64,000 nucleotides of DNA from Streptomyces sp. PsTaAH-137 (GCF_003259365.1 NZ_QLLY01000018.1:1-64000); one strand, 5' to 3'. Counted from the first letter of the stretch, positions 33,113-42,194 are shown. Numbers and translations: made by a program. Notes: generated by a model not told the origin, from the letters alone.

Positions 33113-33275
33113 GTCACCATCATCCTATGTGGCCGAGAAGCGCCTCCGGGCCGGGTGTCAGGTCGGCTGGTCACCCGGACTCCTCCCTCTACCCGGCGAC
33201 GCTCCCGTCAGACGGCCCACGGTGCTGCCGGTGCGGTGGACGGCACCCGGTCCGTCTCGCCCCCCGGGGCGTTTC

Positions 33276-34244
33276 TCACGGCTGAGGAACGAGGTCGACG
33301 ACGACCTTGCCGCGGACGTGCCGGGCCGCCTGGAGCTCGACGGCCGCGCGAATGTCCTCGACGGGGAAGGCCGCCGCGATGGGCACCCGCAGACGGCCGG
33401 CCGCGACGAGGCGCGCGATGTTCTCGAGCGCTTCGGGTCCGGCGTTGGCACCGTTGGCGGCGTGGACCCCGTCGACCTGACCCGCGATGGTGCAGATGCG
33501 ACCGTCCGGCACGCCCAGCACGCGCGCGACCTGCACGGTGTCCGTCCCGTGCAGGTCCAGAGCCGCGGTGACGGCGCCGACCCCGAGGGCGCGGACCCTG
33601 TCGGCCAGGCCCTCGCCGTAGGCGACCGGTTCGGCGCCGAGGCTGCGCAGATACTCCGCCGACGACGGCGAGCCGGTCCCGATGACGCGCGCGCCCGCCA
33701 TCCGCGCCAGCTGGACCGCGAACACGCCGACTCCACCACCCGCGCCGCCGACCAGCACCGTGTCGTCCGGACCGAGGCCGAGGACGTCGAGAGCCGCGGC
33801 CGCGGTGCTGCCCGCGATCGACAGGGTGGCGGCGGTGCGGTCGTCGACACCGTCCGGGGTGTGATGAGCGATGCCGCTCGCGATGTTCCCGTCCGCGTCG
33901 AGGACGACATGGTCGGCGACGGCCCGGGACAGGGCCGCCCCGAACACGCGGTCGCCGACGGCGTAACCGCTCGCGCCCGCCCCGACCTGGTCGACGACTC
34001 CGGCGTAGTCGGTCCCGAACCCGGCCGGCAGGCTCAGGCCGAACCGTGCGGCGGTCTCGGCGTCCGCGGTCATGAACCAGTCCATCGGGTTCAACCCGGC
34101 CGCCGTCACGCGTACGCGGATCTGCCCGTCGCCCGCCCGCGGCTCGGGCACGTCCTGGAGAGCCAGTGCCTCCGGGCCGCCCCATGACTCGAGCCGGACC
34201 GCCCTGCTCACGCCGTTCCGCATGGCGCTGTCGTACTGCTGCAT
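33276..34244 (-). CDS. NADP-dependent quinone oxidoreductase-type MDR enzyme
   Basis: A 322-residue medium-chain dehydrogenase/reductase without the zinc ligands. The N-terminal part is AVRLESWGGPEALALQDVPEPRAGDGQIRVRVTAAGLNPMDW, and the Rossmann motif is VLVGGAGGGVGVFAVQLARMAGARVIGTGS. These enzymes reduce quinones or enones with NADPH. The start at 34244 has AGGCGAGGAAG before it. It is divergent from a TetR gene across an 86-bp gap containing a palindrome, so it is probably induced by an electrophile sensed by that regulator. Confidence 0.85.
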   Translation of the reverse strand: MQQYDSAMRNGVSRAVRLESWGGPEALALQDVPEPRAGDGQIRVRVTAAGLNPMDWFMTADAETAARFGLSLPAGFGTDYAGVVDQVGAGASGYAVGDRVFGAALSRAVADHVVLDADGNIASGIAHHTPDGVDDRTAATLSIAGSTAAAALDVLGLGPDDTVLVGGAGGGVGVFAVQLARMAGARVIGTGSPSSAEYLRSLGAEPVAYGEGLADRVRALGVGAVTAALDLHGTDTVQVARVLGVPDGRICTIAGQVDGVHAANGANAGPEALENIARLVAAGRLRVPIAAAFPVEDIRAAVELQAARHVRGKVVVDLVPQP

Positions 34245-34275
34245 GTCTTCCTCGCCTCTCCCGGTCTCCCGGTTC

Positions 34276-34285
34276 GTGGATCCAC
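34276..34285. promoter_or_regulatory. Palindrome, possible TetR operator
   Basis: GTGGATCCAC, flanked by TTC on the left and GAA on the right at unequal distance, in the gap between the quinone oxidoreductase and TetR genes. The position suits an operator for both. Confidence 0.35.
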
Positions 34286-34330
34286 CGAAACGGACTATGC
34301 TCCGCTTATGGCATCCACGATAACCGGAGC

Positions 34331-34930
34331 GTGATCCGTTTGGTCGACCGAGAGTCGCGGGCACCGCGGGCCGACGCCGCCCGCAACCGCGAACAGCTGC
34401 TCCAGGTCGCGACGCGCGTCCTCGCGGCACCCGGCGCGGAGACGTCGATGCGGGCCATCGCTCGCGAGGCCGGTGTCGGCATCGGGACGCTCTATCGCCA
34501 CTTCCCGACCCGCGAAGCGCTGGTGGAGGCCGTGTACCGCGACCAAGTCGGCCGTCTGACCAACGGTGCCCATGACTTGCTCGCCGACTGCGCCCCGGCC
34601 GTCGCGATGCGGCGCTGGATGGACCTGTTCGGCGACTGGATCGCGACGAAGAACGGCATGCTCGACACCCTGCTGACGATGATCGAGTCGGACACCGTCA
34701 GCCACGCCCGGACCAGGGACGAGCTCCTGAACGCCATCTCGACGATCCTCACCGCGGGCCACACCGTGGGGGACCTCCGGCCCGACGTCACAGCCGAGGA
34801 GATCGCGGCCGCCCTGATCGGGATCTTCACCGTCGCGCACCAGCCCGGCCACACGGTCACGGCGGACCGGCTCCTCGACATCCTTCTCGACGGACTGCGT
34901 CTTCAGCGACGCGAGCAGGGCCTCGCGTGA
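34331..34930 (+). CDS. TetR family transcriptional regulator
   Basis: About 199 residues. The helix-turn-helix part is RNREQLLQVATRVLAAPGAETSMRAIAREAGVGIGTLYRHFPTREALVEAVYRDQ, matching the TetR/AcrR group with a GIGTLYRHFP recognition helix, and the ligand domain follows. The first plausible start is GTG at 34331 (GGAG directly before it, perhaps too near); a TTG at 34340 has better spacing. Likely controls the divergent quinone oxidoreductase gene. Confidence 0.83.
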   Translation: MIRLVDRESRAPRADAARNREQLLQVATRVLAAPGAETSMRAIAREAGVGIGTLYRHFPTREALVEAVYRDQVGRLTNGAHDLLADCAPAVAMRRWMDLFGDWIATKNGMLDTLLTMIESDTVSHARTRDELLNAISTILTAGHTVGDLRPDVTAEEIAAALIGIFTVAHQPGHTVTADRLLDILLDGLRLQRREQGLA

Positions 34931-34960
34931 TCACGCGCGTCGCGACGACAGGCGGAGGCG

Positions 34961-35932
34961 TCATCGGGTGATCGGTGTGCTGCCAGTAGCGGCAAGGGAC
35001 AGCTCCCACAGTCGTGCGGCCGCGTCGGGGTCGACGGCGTGGGCGCGGACGCCGCCGCCGTCCATCGGGGAGTCGGGTGCGGCGATGCCGGCGATGTCGC
35101 AGTCCTCCAGGTAGAGACCACCGCGGTCGGCGAGCAGGGGAGAGGTGGCGGCCCACAAGCCGGTGGCGGCGCCTTGAGAGGCGGTCTTGAAGTCGTCGGC
35201 GATCACGTTGCCGCGTTCATCCACCCACCCGCGGTCGATCTGCTCCTGGAGCGCCATCTCCCGTTGCAGCCCAGTGATGATTTTGCCTGGGTGGAGCGAG
35301 AAGGCCCTGACGCCGTCCCCTTGCCCGAGGACGTCGAGGTGTACGGCGAAGAGCGCGTTGGCCGTCTTGGCCTGGCCGTAGGCGAGCCACTTGTCGTAGC
35401 CGGTGCGGAAGTGCGGGTCGTCCCAGCGGATGCCGCTCAGGGTGTGGCCGGCGGAGCTGTTGACCACGACCCGTGCACCATCGGCGGCGGCCAGGAGCGG
35501 GTAGAGCGCGCAGGCGAGGGCGAAGTGGCCGAAGTGGTTGGCGGCGAGCTGGCTCTCCCAGCCGGGTCCGACGTGCCGTTCGGGGGTGGCCATGACTCCG
35601 GCGACGGCCATGAGCAGATCGAGGCTGGGCAGGGAGTGGCGGATGTGTGCGGCAGCGGCACGCATGCTGTCGAGATCGGTCAAGTCCATGGGGACGACTT
35701 CGCAGTTCTCCACGTCCACGAGTGCGGCACGCGCGACGTCGGGCCTGCGTGCCGGGACGATGACGCGGGCTCCGGCGGACGTGAGGGCGCGGGTGGTCTC
35801 CAGGCCGAGCCCGGAGTAGCCCCCGGTCACCACGGCGTTCGTGCCGGACAGGTCGAGGCCGGCGGTGATGTCCCGGGCGGTGCTGATCGCGGAGAAGGGG
35901 GAGCCGAGCGGCTGCTGATCCATGCTGGTCAT
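34961..35932 (-). CDS. Short-chain dehydrogenase/reductase
   Basis: A 323-residue SDR of the retinol-dehydrogenase-like extended-length group. The NAD(P) site is VVTGGYSGLGLETTRAL, the active site Ser is in VVVNSSAGHTLSG, and YGQAK provides Tyr and Lys. Its substrate is unknown. Two ATGs are possible (35932 and 35923). The first lies one or two bases after the predicted transcription start, so the mRNA is probably leaderless. It is divergent from the MerR gene, which should activate it. Confidence 0.86.
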   Translation of the reverse strand: MTSMDQQPLGSPFSAISTARDITAGLDLSGTNAVVTGGYSGLGLETTRALTSAGARVIVPARRPDVARAALVDVENCEVVPMDLTDLDSMRAAAAHIRHSLPSLDLLMAVAGVMATPERHVGPGWESQLAANHFGHFALACALYPLLAAADGARVVVNSSAGHTLSGIRWDDPHFRTGYDKWLAYGQAKTANALFAVHLDVLGQGDGVRAFSLHPGKIITGLQREMALQEQIDRGWVDERGNVIADDFKTASQGAATGLWAATSPLLADRGGLYLEDCDIAGIAAPDSPMDGGGVRAHAVDPDAAARLWELSLAATGSTPITR

Positions 35933-35939
35933 GCCGTCG

Positions 35940-35970
35940 AAGCTACGATCTAGAGCGAGGTCTAGATCAA
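35940..35970 (-). promoter_or_regulatory. MerR-type promoter and operator of the SDR gene
   Basis: On the minus strand: TTGATC (35970-35965), a 19-bp spacer, TAGCTT (35945-35940). The spacer contains most of a perfect 8-bp dyad, GATCTAGA-N6-TCTAGATC (35947-35968). A 19-bp spacer with an internal dyad is the mark of MerR-activated promoters, and a MerR gene starts 18 bp away on the other strand. Confidence 0.8.
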
Positions 35971-35987
35971 GTCCTATGCTGTGCCGC

Positions 35988-36410
35988 ATGGCAACCACCG
36001 GGACTCCCGCAGAGCCGCTGAGCATCGGGGACGTGGCCGAGCGGACCGGACTCAGCGTCCATGCCCTGCGCTTCTACGAGCGCGAGGGCCTGCTCGTCGG
36101 CCCGGTCCGGCGCACATCCGGAGGCCGGCGGCGTTACACCTCGCTCGACGTCGACTGGCTGCTGATCTGCGTCAAGTTGAGGGAATCCGGCATGCCGCTG
36201 GCCGACCTCAGGCAGTTCGCCGAGCTGGTGCGGCACGGTCCCGGCAACGAGGCGGAACGCCTGCACCTCCTCGAAGCCCACCGGCAGCGCGTCGACGCCC
36301 AGATCCAGGCGCTGGAGGAGTGCCGGTCCGTCATCACCTGGAAGGTCGGCGTCTACGCCGACCACCTCGCCCGCGGCAAGACCGACGGACTCTGGGACGC
36401 CACGACCTGA
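35988..36410 (+). CDS. MerR family transcriptional regulator
   Basis: A 140-residue MerR regulator. The winged helix is LSIGDVAERTGLSVHALRFYEREGLLVGPVRRTSGGRRRYTSLDVDWLLICVKLRESGMPLADLRQF, followed by a coiled-coil helix (LLEAHRQRVDAQIQALEECRSVITWKVGVYADHL). There are no Cys pairs for metal or iron-sulfur binding, so an organic inducer is likely. It shares its promoter region with the divergent SDR gene and should both repress and activate there. The 3' end faces the HAD gene with a 16-bp gap. Confidence 0.86.
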   Translation: MATTGTPAEPLSIGDVAERTGLSVHALRFYEREGLLVGPVRRTSGGRRRYTSLDVDWLLICVKLRESGMPLADLRQFAELVRHGPGNEAERLHLLEAHRQRVDAQIQALEECRSVITWKVGVYADHLARGKTDGLWDATT

Positions 36411-36426
36411 CAACGCACCGGCGGCG

Positions 36427-37050
36427 TCAGGAGGAACAAGGGGGCACGGCTTCCAAGTGAGCCTCGATGCGCGCGATGGTCCGCGCGTTGTCCTCGAACA
36501 GGTGAGCCTGCATGCCCGCCGCCCGGGCGGCCTCGACATTGGGGGCGGCATCGTCGATGAACAGACAGTTCGCGGGCCGCACGTCCAGGGCGGCGCATGC
36601 GGCCTCGAAGGCGCGCGGATCTGGCTTCTCGATGCCGAGTTCGTGGGAGTAGACGATCTGCTCCACCAATGCGTCGAAGTGATACAGGGCGGTCTCCCGC
36701 TCCCGGGCGCCGACGAAACTGTTGCTCAGGATGCCCAGCCTGCAGCGTCCCCGCAGTCCTCGCACGTAGTCGATGAGGTCCTCGTTCGGCGTCCCCAGGT
36801 ACTCCGCCCAGAGGTCGGCCATGAAGGCTTCACTCTGGGAGGCGTCGAGCCCCAAACGGGCGGCCACCTGCTCGTGGACCTCGCGCTCGCTGATGCTTCC
36901 GACGCTTCCGGCTCGCCATACGTCGCGCATCCGGTCGTGGACAGTGCCCAGTGGCAGCTTCAGCCGCTCTTCCCACCGTTCCACCCACCCGGTGTCCGGC
37001 GTGATCTCCAGTACGCCACCGATGTCGAGAATGACGCAGGCCGCGGTCAT
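36427..37050 (-). CDS. HAD family hydrolase
   Basis: A 207-residue HAD-superfamily phosphatase with a helical cap. Motif I is VILDIGGVLEI, motif II LGILSNSF, motif III GIEKPDPRAF and motif IV CLFIDDAAPNV. Motif I has Gly where many members have the second Asp; this is common in the YihX-like branch (D-x-GGV) and need not abolish activity. The substrate is a small phosphorylated compound that cannot be named. Confidence 0.84.
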   Translation of the reverse strand: MTAACVILDIGGVLEITPDTGWVERWEERLKLPLGTVHDRMRDVWRAGSVGSISEREVHEQVAARLGLDASQSEAFMADLWAEYLGTPNEDLIDYVRGLRGRCRLGILSNSFVGARERETALYHFDALVEQIVYSHELGIEKPDPRAFEAACAALDVRPANCLFIDDAAPNVEAARAAGMQAHLFEDNARTIARIEAHLEAVPPCSS

Positions 37051-37332
37051 CCGACCCCCCTCTTCGTTGCTGATCAGCGAGCACGGACAGCCCGCTCATG
37101 CGATCGACAGGGACACTGTCGGCTCGCCCCCTGGGGAAAGGTCAAGTGATCTTCGAAGCTTGTGACAGCCCTGTCGCAACTCGCCGACCCACCCCGCCTG
37201 TCGACGGTCGTCGAACGCGCGTACAGCGTGTTCGTGTCCTTTCCCTATTCGAGGGGAGTCCGGCAAAACCAGCCCCAGTGGCCGCCGTGGCGGGCTAGCG
37301 TCGCGCCATCGCCAGGGCTGGGGAGGTCACGG

Positions 37333-37881
37333 GTGGGGCGGTCAGGCGGGCACATCGCGCTGTTGCAGCGCGTCGCGGACATGCAAGGCGGACAAGACGG
37401 TTGGGTGAGCACCGGCCAGGGGGTGGACGCGCGTACCGCGGGTCCTGCGGTCCGGCTCGGACTGCTGAGCGAGGCCTCTGCCGAAGAGCTGGCGGAGTTG
37501 GCGGCGAGGGCGGGTCGGCCCGCGTTGTGGGCGGTGCGGCTCACCGCGGACGGCTGGGACGTGCTGCAGTACGCCCACAGGCGTTCTTCGCCGCCGGCCG
37601 TCGCGCCGCCCGAGCCCGGCTTGCAGAAAGTGGCCCTGCACCGCTCCGAACTCGATGTCCTGAAGCGGTTCATCGCGCTGGGGGAGAGCCTGCGGTGCGT
37701 CCCCGAGGAGGGGCTCGACGCGGCGGTCGAGGCGGCGCGGTTCGATCCGCCGTCGAACAGGTGGATCGTGTACGTGGACGGGCCGCAGATGAAGTCCATG
37801 GCCCGCGCCTATTTCCTCGAACGGCACAGCGGGTCGGCGGCCCCGGCGAACAGGTTCGCCCGCATCTACGGGGTGAGCTGA
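37333..37881 (+). CDS. DUF6417-like hypothetical protein
   Basis: About 182 residues. The frame is open from 37162, but the GTG at 37333 with GGGAGG six bases before it is the best start. The N-terminal part shows a helix-turn-helix-like stretch (LGLLSEASAEELAELAARAGRPALWAVRLTADGWDVLQYAHRR) and a later segment ELDVLKRFIALGESLRCVPEEGLDAAVEAAR. Resembles the Streptomyces-specific DUF6417 family of unknown function; a DNA-binding role is a guess. Confidence 0.65.
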   Translation: MGRSGGHIALLQRVADMQGGQDGWVSTGQGVDARTAGPAVRLGLLSEASAEELAELAARAGRPALWAVRLTADGWDVLQYAHRRSSPPAVAPPEPGLQKVALHRSELDVLKRFIALGESLRCVPEEGLDAAVEAARFDPPSNRWIVYVDGPQMKSMARAYFLERHSGSAAPANRFARIYGVS

Positions 37882-37926
37882 CCGCCGAAGCCGCGCGGCT
37901 CCAGCGCGCGTGGGGACGCGAGCCTG

Positions 37927-37948
37927 CGCGCCGGACAACGCCGGCGCG
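37927..37948. terminator. Hairpin between convergent genes
   Basis: CGCGCCGG, a 6-base loop, CCGGCGCG, directly before the stop of the monooxygenase gene at 37954 and 46 bp after the stop at 37881. Confidence 0.6.
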
Positions 37949-37953
37949 TCGGG

Positions 37954-39120
37954 TTACCTGCGGGCGGGGCCGGCAGCAGCCGCGAACGGTACGTGGGCCG
38001 TCGTAGGAGCGCTCCTGTCGAACGGATGCTGCCAAGCGCCCTCCGCGGCCAGCAGGGGCAGCACTCCTTCGCCGAACCAGTAGGCCTCCTCCAGGTGTGG
38101 ATAGCCGGAGAGGACGAACTCCTCGATGCCCAGAGCGGCGTACTCCTTGATCCGCTCGGCGACCTCCGCGTGGCTGCCGACGAGGGCGGTGCCCGCGCCG
38201 CCGCGCACCAGCCCGATCCCTGCCCAGAGATTGGGGTGGATCTCCAGGCCGCGCCGGTCACCACCGTGGTGCAGGGCGAGCATCCGCCGCTGTCCCTCGG
38301 ATTCGCTGCGGGCGAGTCCCGCCTGGACCGCCGCCACGGTCTGCTCGTCGAAGCCGGCCAGCAGCCGGTTCGCCTCGGCCCACGCCTGCTCGGCCGTGTC
38401 GCGCGTGATGACGTGCAGCCGGATGCCGAACCGCACCGTACGCCCGTGCAGCGCGGCGAGCTCCCGGATCCGGGTGATCTTCTCGGCGACCTGCGCCGGG
38501 GGCTCGCCCCAGGTGAGGTACACGTCGACGTGCCGGGCCGCGATCTCGCCCGCGATCGGTGAGGAACCGCCGAAGTAGATCTCGGGGACCGGATCCGGCG
38601 TCCGCGCCAGTTTCGCGCCCTCGACGCTGAGATGCTCGCCGCTGAGGTCCACCGTCTTGTCCTCCCACAGGCCCCGGACGATCTCCAGGAACTCTCCGGT
38701 GCGGCGGTAGCGGGCGTCCTTGTCGAGGAAGTCGCCGTAGGCGCGCTGCTCGTGGCTCTCGCCTCCCGTGACCACGTTGAGCAGGAGCCGGCCGCCCGTC
38801 TGCCGCTGGAAAGTGGAGGCCATCTGCGCGGCGAGCGTGGGGGAGACGAAGCCGGGACGGAACGCGACCAGGAACTTCAGCCGTTCGGTGTGCTGGGCGA
38901 CCATCGCCGTGGTCAGCCACGCGTCCTCGCACCAGGCACCGGTGGGGGTGAGCGCGCCCACGAAGCCCAGGTCCTCCGCGGCGCGGGCGATCTGGCTGAG
39001 GTAGGCGACCGTCGGTGGCCGGTCCCGGCCGCTGGCGGTCGCCGGCGTGCCGTGACCGCCGCCGACGACATGGCGGCTGTCGCCGTTCGTGGGAAGGAAC
39101 CAGTGGAAGGTGAGGGACAC
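37954..39120 (-). CDS. ssuD: FMNH2-dependent alkanesulfonate monooxygenase (LLM family)
   Basis: A 388-residue luciferase-like TIM barrel. LTFHWFLPTNGDSR, the AEDLGFVGALTPTGAWCEDAWL region, LKFLVAFRPGFVSPTLAAQMASTFQRQTGGRLLLNVVTGGESHEQRAYGDFLDKDARYRRTGEFL and the terminal GYPHLEEAYWFGEGVLPLL all match SsuD. The enzyme cleaves alkanesulfonates to aldehyde and sulfite using reduced FMN from the SsuE-like reductase of the same operon. The GTG at 39120 starts the conserved part. Last gene of a five-gene minus-strand operon. Confidence 0.88.
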   Translation of the reverse strand: MSLTFHWFLPTNGDSRHVVGGGHGTPATASGRDRPPTVAYLSQIARAAEDLGFVGALTPTGAWCEDAWLTTAMVAQHTERLKFLVAFRPGFVSPTLAAQMASTFQRQTGGRLLLNVVTGGESHEQRAYGDFLDKDARYRRTGEFLEIVRGLWEDKTVDLSGEHLSVEGAKLARTPDPVPEIYFGGSSPIAGEIAARHVDVYLTWGEPPAQVAEKITRIRELAALHGRTVRFGIRLHVITRDTAEQAWAEANRLLAGFDEQTVAAVQAGLARSESEGQRRMLALHHGGDRRGLEIHPNLWAGIGLVRGGAGTALVGSHAEVAERIKEYAALGIEEFVLSGYPHLEEAYWFGEGVLPLLAAEGAWQHPFDRSAPTTAHVPFAAAAGPARR

Positions 39121-39174
39121 GTGGTGTCTCCGTTCAGGAAGATCCGGCGTCTGACCGGTCGGCGGCACAGCCCG

Positions 39175-40359
39175 TCAGAGCAGGCCGTGCCGCGGCGGCC
39201 GGATGTCGTTGAGTACGTAGCGCCCGATGTGCTGGACCTTCCAGCGGACCGGGTCGTGCAGGGTGTGGGTACGGGCGTCGCGCCAGTGCCGGTGCAGATT
39301 CAGGGAGTTGAGCGCCGAGCGGGTCCCGGACACCTCGAAGAGGGCGCCGGCCACCTCGACCGCGGTGCGGGCGGCCACCACCTTGGCGGCGGCAACGGCG
39401 ATCGACGCCTCGGCCGCCGAATCGTCGGTGAGGTCGGCGCGGGCGGCGTCCACGGCCCGCGCGGCGTCACCCAGCAGCGCCTCCGACGCCCGTACCTGGA
39501 CGGCCAGTTCACCGAACTGCTGGACCAGCAGAGGGTCCTCGGCCGCCGTGTCGACGCCGCTCTCGAACCAGGGGCGGCTCTTGGTCCGCACAAAGAGGAC
39601 GGCCTCCGCGAGGGCGCCCGCGGCGATACCGGTGTCGATCGCCGCGTGCAACAACTGGGCCACTGCGCCGTGGAGTTGCGGTCCTCGGAAGGTGAGATGG
39701 TGCGGCAGGACTCGGTCGGCCGGTACCCGTACGCCCTCCAGGCGGACGGTGCCGCTGGCGGTCGTCCGCTGGCCCAGGCCGTCCCAGTCGTCGACGACGT
39801 TGAGGCCCGGCGCGTCATGCGGCACGTAGGCCACGTGCAAGGCGTCGTCGTCCGCGCGGGCCAGGACCGGGATCCAGTGGGCGAACAGGGCGCCGGTGGA
39901 GTAGTGCTTGACCCCGGTCAGGTCGTACGAGCCGTCGGGCCGCGGTTCCAGGCGGGTGCGGATGTCCTGGACGTGCTTGGTGCCCGCCTCCGACTGGGCG
40001 TTGCCGAAGCGCGCCCCTGACAACAGCTCGGTGAAGAAGAACTTCCTCTGCTCCTCGCTTCCCTGACGTCGTATCACGTTGACGTACGCGAAGTGGCTCT
40101 GCGGGATCTGGGCCAGGCTGGCGTCCGCGGTGGCCAGCAGCCGGAAGATCTCGCTGAGGGTCCGGGCCGAGACGTCGGCTCCGCCGTGTGCGGCGGGCAC
40201 GGTGACGGCGAGCAGACCGGACGCGGACAGGCGGTCCAACTCCGCGCGCGGCAAGCGGCGTTCGACGTCCCGCGTGGAGGCGCCCGCACGGAACTCCTCG
40301 GCGAGCGACGCGGCGACCGCGAGAGCCTCCGCGTCGTCGGCGATGACGTGGGCGGCCAT
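39175..40359 (-). CDS. Acyl-CoA dehydrogenase-fold monooxygenase (SfnB/DszC-like)
   Basis: A 394-residue flavoprotein of the acyl-CoA dehydrogenase fold. Visible are an N-terminal helical part (LDRLSASGLLAVTVPAAHGGADVSARTLSEIFRLLATADASLAQIPQSHFAYVN), middle beta domain (FGNAQSEAGTKHVQDIRTRLEPRPDGSYDLTGVKHYSTGA) and C-terminal helices ending ARTHTLHDPVRWKVQHIGRYVLN. The HTLHDP ending is typical of the SfnB/DszC sulfur-acquisition group, which oxidises sulfur or nitrogen atoms with FMNH2 rather than dehydrogenating CoA esters. It starts 3 bp after the stop of the FMN reductase gene. Substrate unknown. Confidence 0.82.
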   Translation of the reverse strand: MAAHVIADDAEALAVAASLAEEFRAGASTRDVERRLPRAELDRLSASGLLAVTVPAAHGGADVSARTLSEIFRLLATADASLAQIPQSHFAYVNVIRRQGSEEQRKFFFTELLSGARFGNAQSEAGTKHVQDIRTRLEPRPDGSYDLTGVKHYSTGALFAHWIPVLARADDDALHVAYVPHDAPGLNVVDDWDGLGQRTTASGTVRLEGVRVPADRVLPHHLTFRGPQLHGAVAQLLHAAIDTGIAAGALAEAVLFVRTKSRPWFESGVDTAAEDPLLVQQFGELAVQVRASEALLGDAARAVDAARADLTDDSAAEASIAVAAAKVVAARTAVEVAGALFEVSGTRSALNSLNLHRHWRDARTHTLHDPVRWKVQHIGRYVLNDIRPPRHGLL

Positions 40360-40362
40360 GGA

Positions 40363-40917
40363 TCAGCCCGCCACGGCCAGCAGCGGCGTACGGCCGAGGG
40401 CCGCCGAGAACTGGTCGAGCACCTGCGTCAGGGCCTCGCTCGCGGCCGGTGCCACGGTCAGTGAACCGTCCTCGTGGGCGGTGAGGTCCTTGTCGAGCGT
40501 GAACCAGCCCTGGACGATGTGGCCGGCGCCCATCGAACTGAGCACCGGGCGCAGGGCGTAGTCGATGGCCAGTACGTGGGCCGTGGTGCCGCCGGTGGCC
40601 AGCGGGAGCACCGTCTTGCCGGTGAGCGCGTACTGAGGGAGCAGGTCGAGGAGTGCCTTGAGGACGCCGGAGAAGGAGGCCTTGTAGACGGGGGTTCCGA
40701 TGACGACGCCGTCGGCGCGCGCGAAGAGTTCGGTGGCCTCGACGATCGCGGGATGCCGGAAGTCGGCGCCGAGCAGCGCGTCGGCGGGAAGGCTGCGGAC
40801 GTCGAGCGGGATCACCTCGTGGCCCTGGGCTGTGAGACGCGCATCGAGGTGACGCAGCAGCTTCCCCGTGCGGGAGGAGGCGGAGGGGCTGCCGGAGACG
40901 GACAGGACGGTGGCCAT
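40363..40917 (-). CDS. ssuE: NAD(P)H-dependent FMN reductase (SsuE/MsuE type)
   Basis: A 184-residue flavodoxin-like reductase. ATVLSVSGSPSASSRTGKLLRHLDARL carries the phosphate-binding loop, GVVIGTPVYKASFSGVLKALLDLLP is the dimer and FMN segment, and LPLATGGTTAHVLAIDYALRPVLSSMGA follows. It supplies FMNH2 to the monooxygenases of the operon. Start at 40917; the next gene begins 3 bp after its stop, so they are coupled. Confidence 0.87.
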   Translation of the reverse strand: MATVLSVSGSPSASSRTGKLLRHLDARLTAQGHEVIPLDVRSLPADALLGADFRHPAIVEATELFARADGVVIGTPVYKASFSGVLKALLDLLPQYALTGKTVLPLATGGTTAHVLAIDYALRPVLSSMGAGHIVQGWFTLDKDLTAHEDGSLTVAPAASEALTQVLDQFSAALGRTPLLAVAG

Positions 40918-40976
40918 GAGTGCCCTTTCGGATGGCCGGGGCGCCTCCCGCGCGGGCAGGCGCCCCGGGAGCGCGG

Positions 40977-42194
40977 TCAGGAGTACCAGGTGGGTTCGGG
41001 CAGTTCGCCGCTCAGGACCCAGCGGCCGACCTCGCGGCGCTTGTACGAGACCGGGTCGTGCAGGGTGTGGGTGCGCACGTTCCGCCAGAACCGGTCCAGG
41101 CCCTCGGCGGCGGCGGTGGAGCGGGCACCGGTGACCTCGAAGATGCGGCTGGAGATCTCCAGGGCGACGTCGGTGGCCCGAGCTTTGACCGCCGCCACCC
41201 GCACCTCGAAGTCGCCGCGCGTCCGCTCGGTGACCGCGTCGGGGTCGTCGTGCAGCGCTTGGCCCTCCGCGGCGACGGCGTCGGCCAAGGCCTCGACCGC
41301 CCACAGCTTCGCGGTGAGATCGCCGTAGACGTCGATGACGTACGGCTCGTCGACCGCCCGCTCATGGCCGCCGTGCAGCCAGGGCCGCGTCTTCTCGCGT
41401 GTGTACGTGGCGGCCGTCTGCAGCGCGCCGGCCGCGATGCCGAGGTAGAAGCTGACGAAGACCAGCTGGATGGTGGGGACGTTGAGGGTGTTGTAGACCC
41501 GTGGCCGGAACGTCTTGTCGACGTAACCGGCCGCGGAGGACCACGGGGCGCGGACCCGGTCGAGGCTGACGCCGCCGCTCTCGGTGAGCCGCTGGCCGAT
41601 GTTGTCCCAGTCGTCGTGGAAGGTCAGCCCGGCGCTGTCCGAGGGCACGATCGCGAAGACGTGCTGCTCGGTGCCTTCGAGGACGCCCTCGAGGACGGTG
41701 ACGTCCGAGATCCTGCTGCCGGTGGAGAAGGTCTTGCGGCCGGTGAAGACCAGGTCGTCGCCGTCCTCGGTCACGACGACGTCCGCGTCGCGCGGATTGA
41801 CGGCCCCGCCGAAGAACCAGCGGTTCCTGGCGGCCTCGGCCTCCACGTGCTCCCATTGTTCGCGGGTGCCCACCAGGCGTGCGGCCCAGTTCCACAGGTA
41901 GTGGTAGCCGAGGAGCTGGCCGATGGAACCGTCGGCCTTGGAGACCTCGCGGACCACCCGGTACGCGGTCGTCCAGTCCTGGCCCGCGCCACCGTGCTCG
42001 GTGGGGCCGAGCAGAGTGACCAGCCCCGAGTCCTTCAGGAGCCGGACCTCGGCGTACGGGGTGGCGGCCGCGCGATCGCGGGCGGCGGCGTCGGTGGCGA
42101 GAACGGTGGCGACCTCGGCGGCGCGGGCGATCCACTCCTCGGCGGACCGCGGGGCGGGGCGGGCCTGCCAGTCGACGGACGGGACGGTGCTCAT
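40977..42194 (-). CDS. Acyl-CoA dehydrogenase-fold monooxygenase (SfnB/DszC-like)
   Basis: A 405-residue second member of the SfnB/DszC group. Segments: LLGPTEHGGAGQDWTTAYRVVREVSKADGSIGQLLGYHYLWNWAARLVG, RWFFGGAVNPRDADVVVTEDGDDLVFTGRKTFSTGSRISD, FHDDWDNIGQRLTESGGVSLDRV and FWRNVRTHTLHDPVSYKRREVGRWVLSGELP. It is only distantly similar to the paralogue at 39175-40359. The fold and the DWDNIGQR motif match sulfone/sulfide monooxygenases such as DszC and related sulfur-starvation proteins. It lies between the sfnG-like gene and the FMN reductase gene. Confidence 0.83.
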   Translation of the reverse strand: MSTVPSVDWQARPAPRSAEEWIARAAEVATVLATDAAARDRAAATPYAEVRLLKDSGLVTLLGPTEHGGAGQDWTTAYRVVREVSKADGSIGQLLGYHYLWNWAARLVGTREQWEHVEAEAARNRWFFGGAVNPRDADVVVTEDGDDLVFTGRKTFSTGSRISDVTVLEGVLEGTEQHVFAIVPSDSAGLTFHDDWDNIGQRLTESGGVSLDRVRAPWSSAAGYVDKTFRPRVYNTLNVPTIQLVFVSFYLGIAAGALQTAATYTREKTRPWLHGGHERAVDEPYVIDVYGDLTAKLWAVEALADAVAAEGQALHDDPDAVTERTRGDFEVRVAAVKARATDVALEISSRIFEVTGARSTAAAEGLDRFWRNVRTHTLHDPVSYKRREVGRWVLSGELPEPTWYS

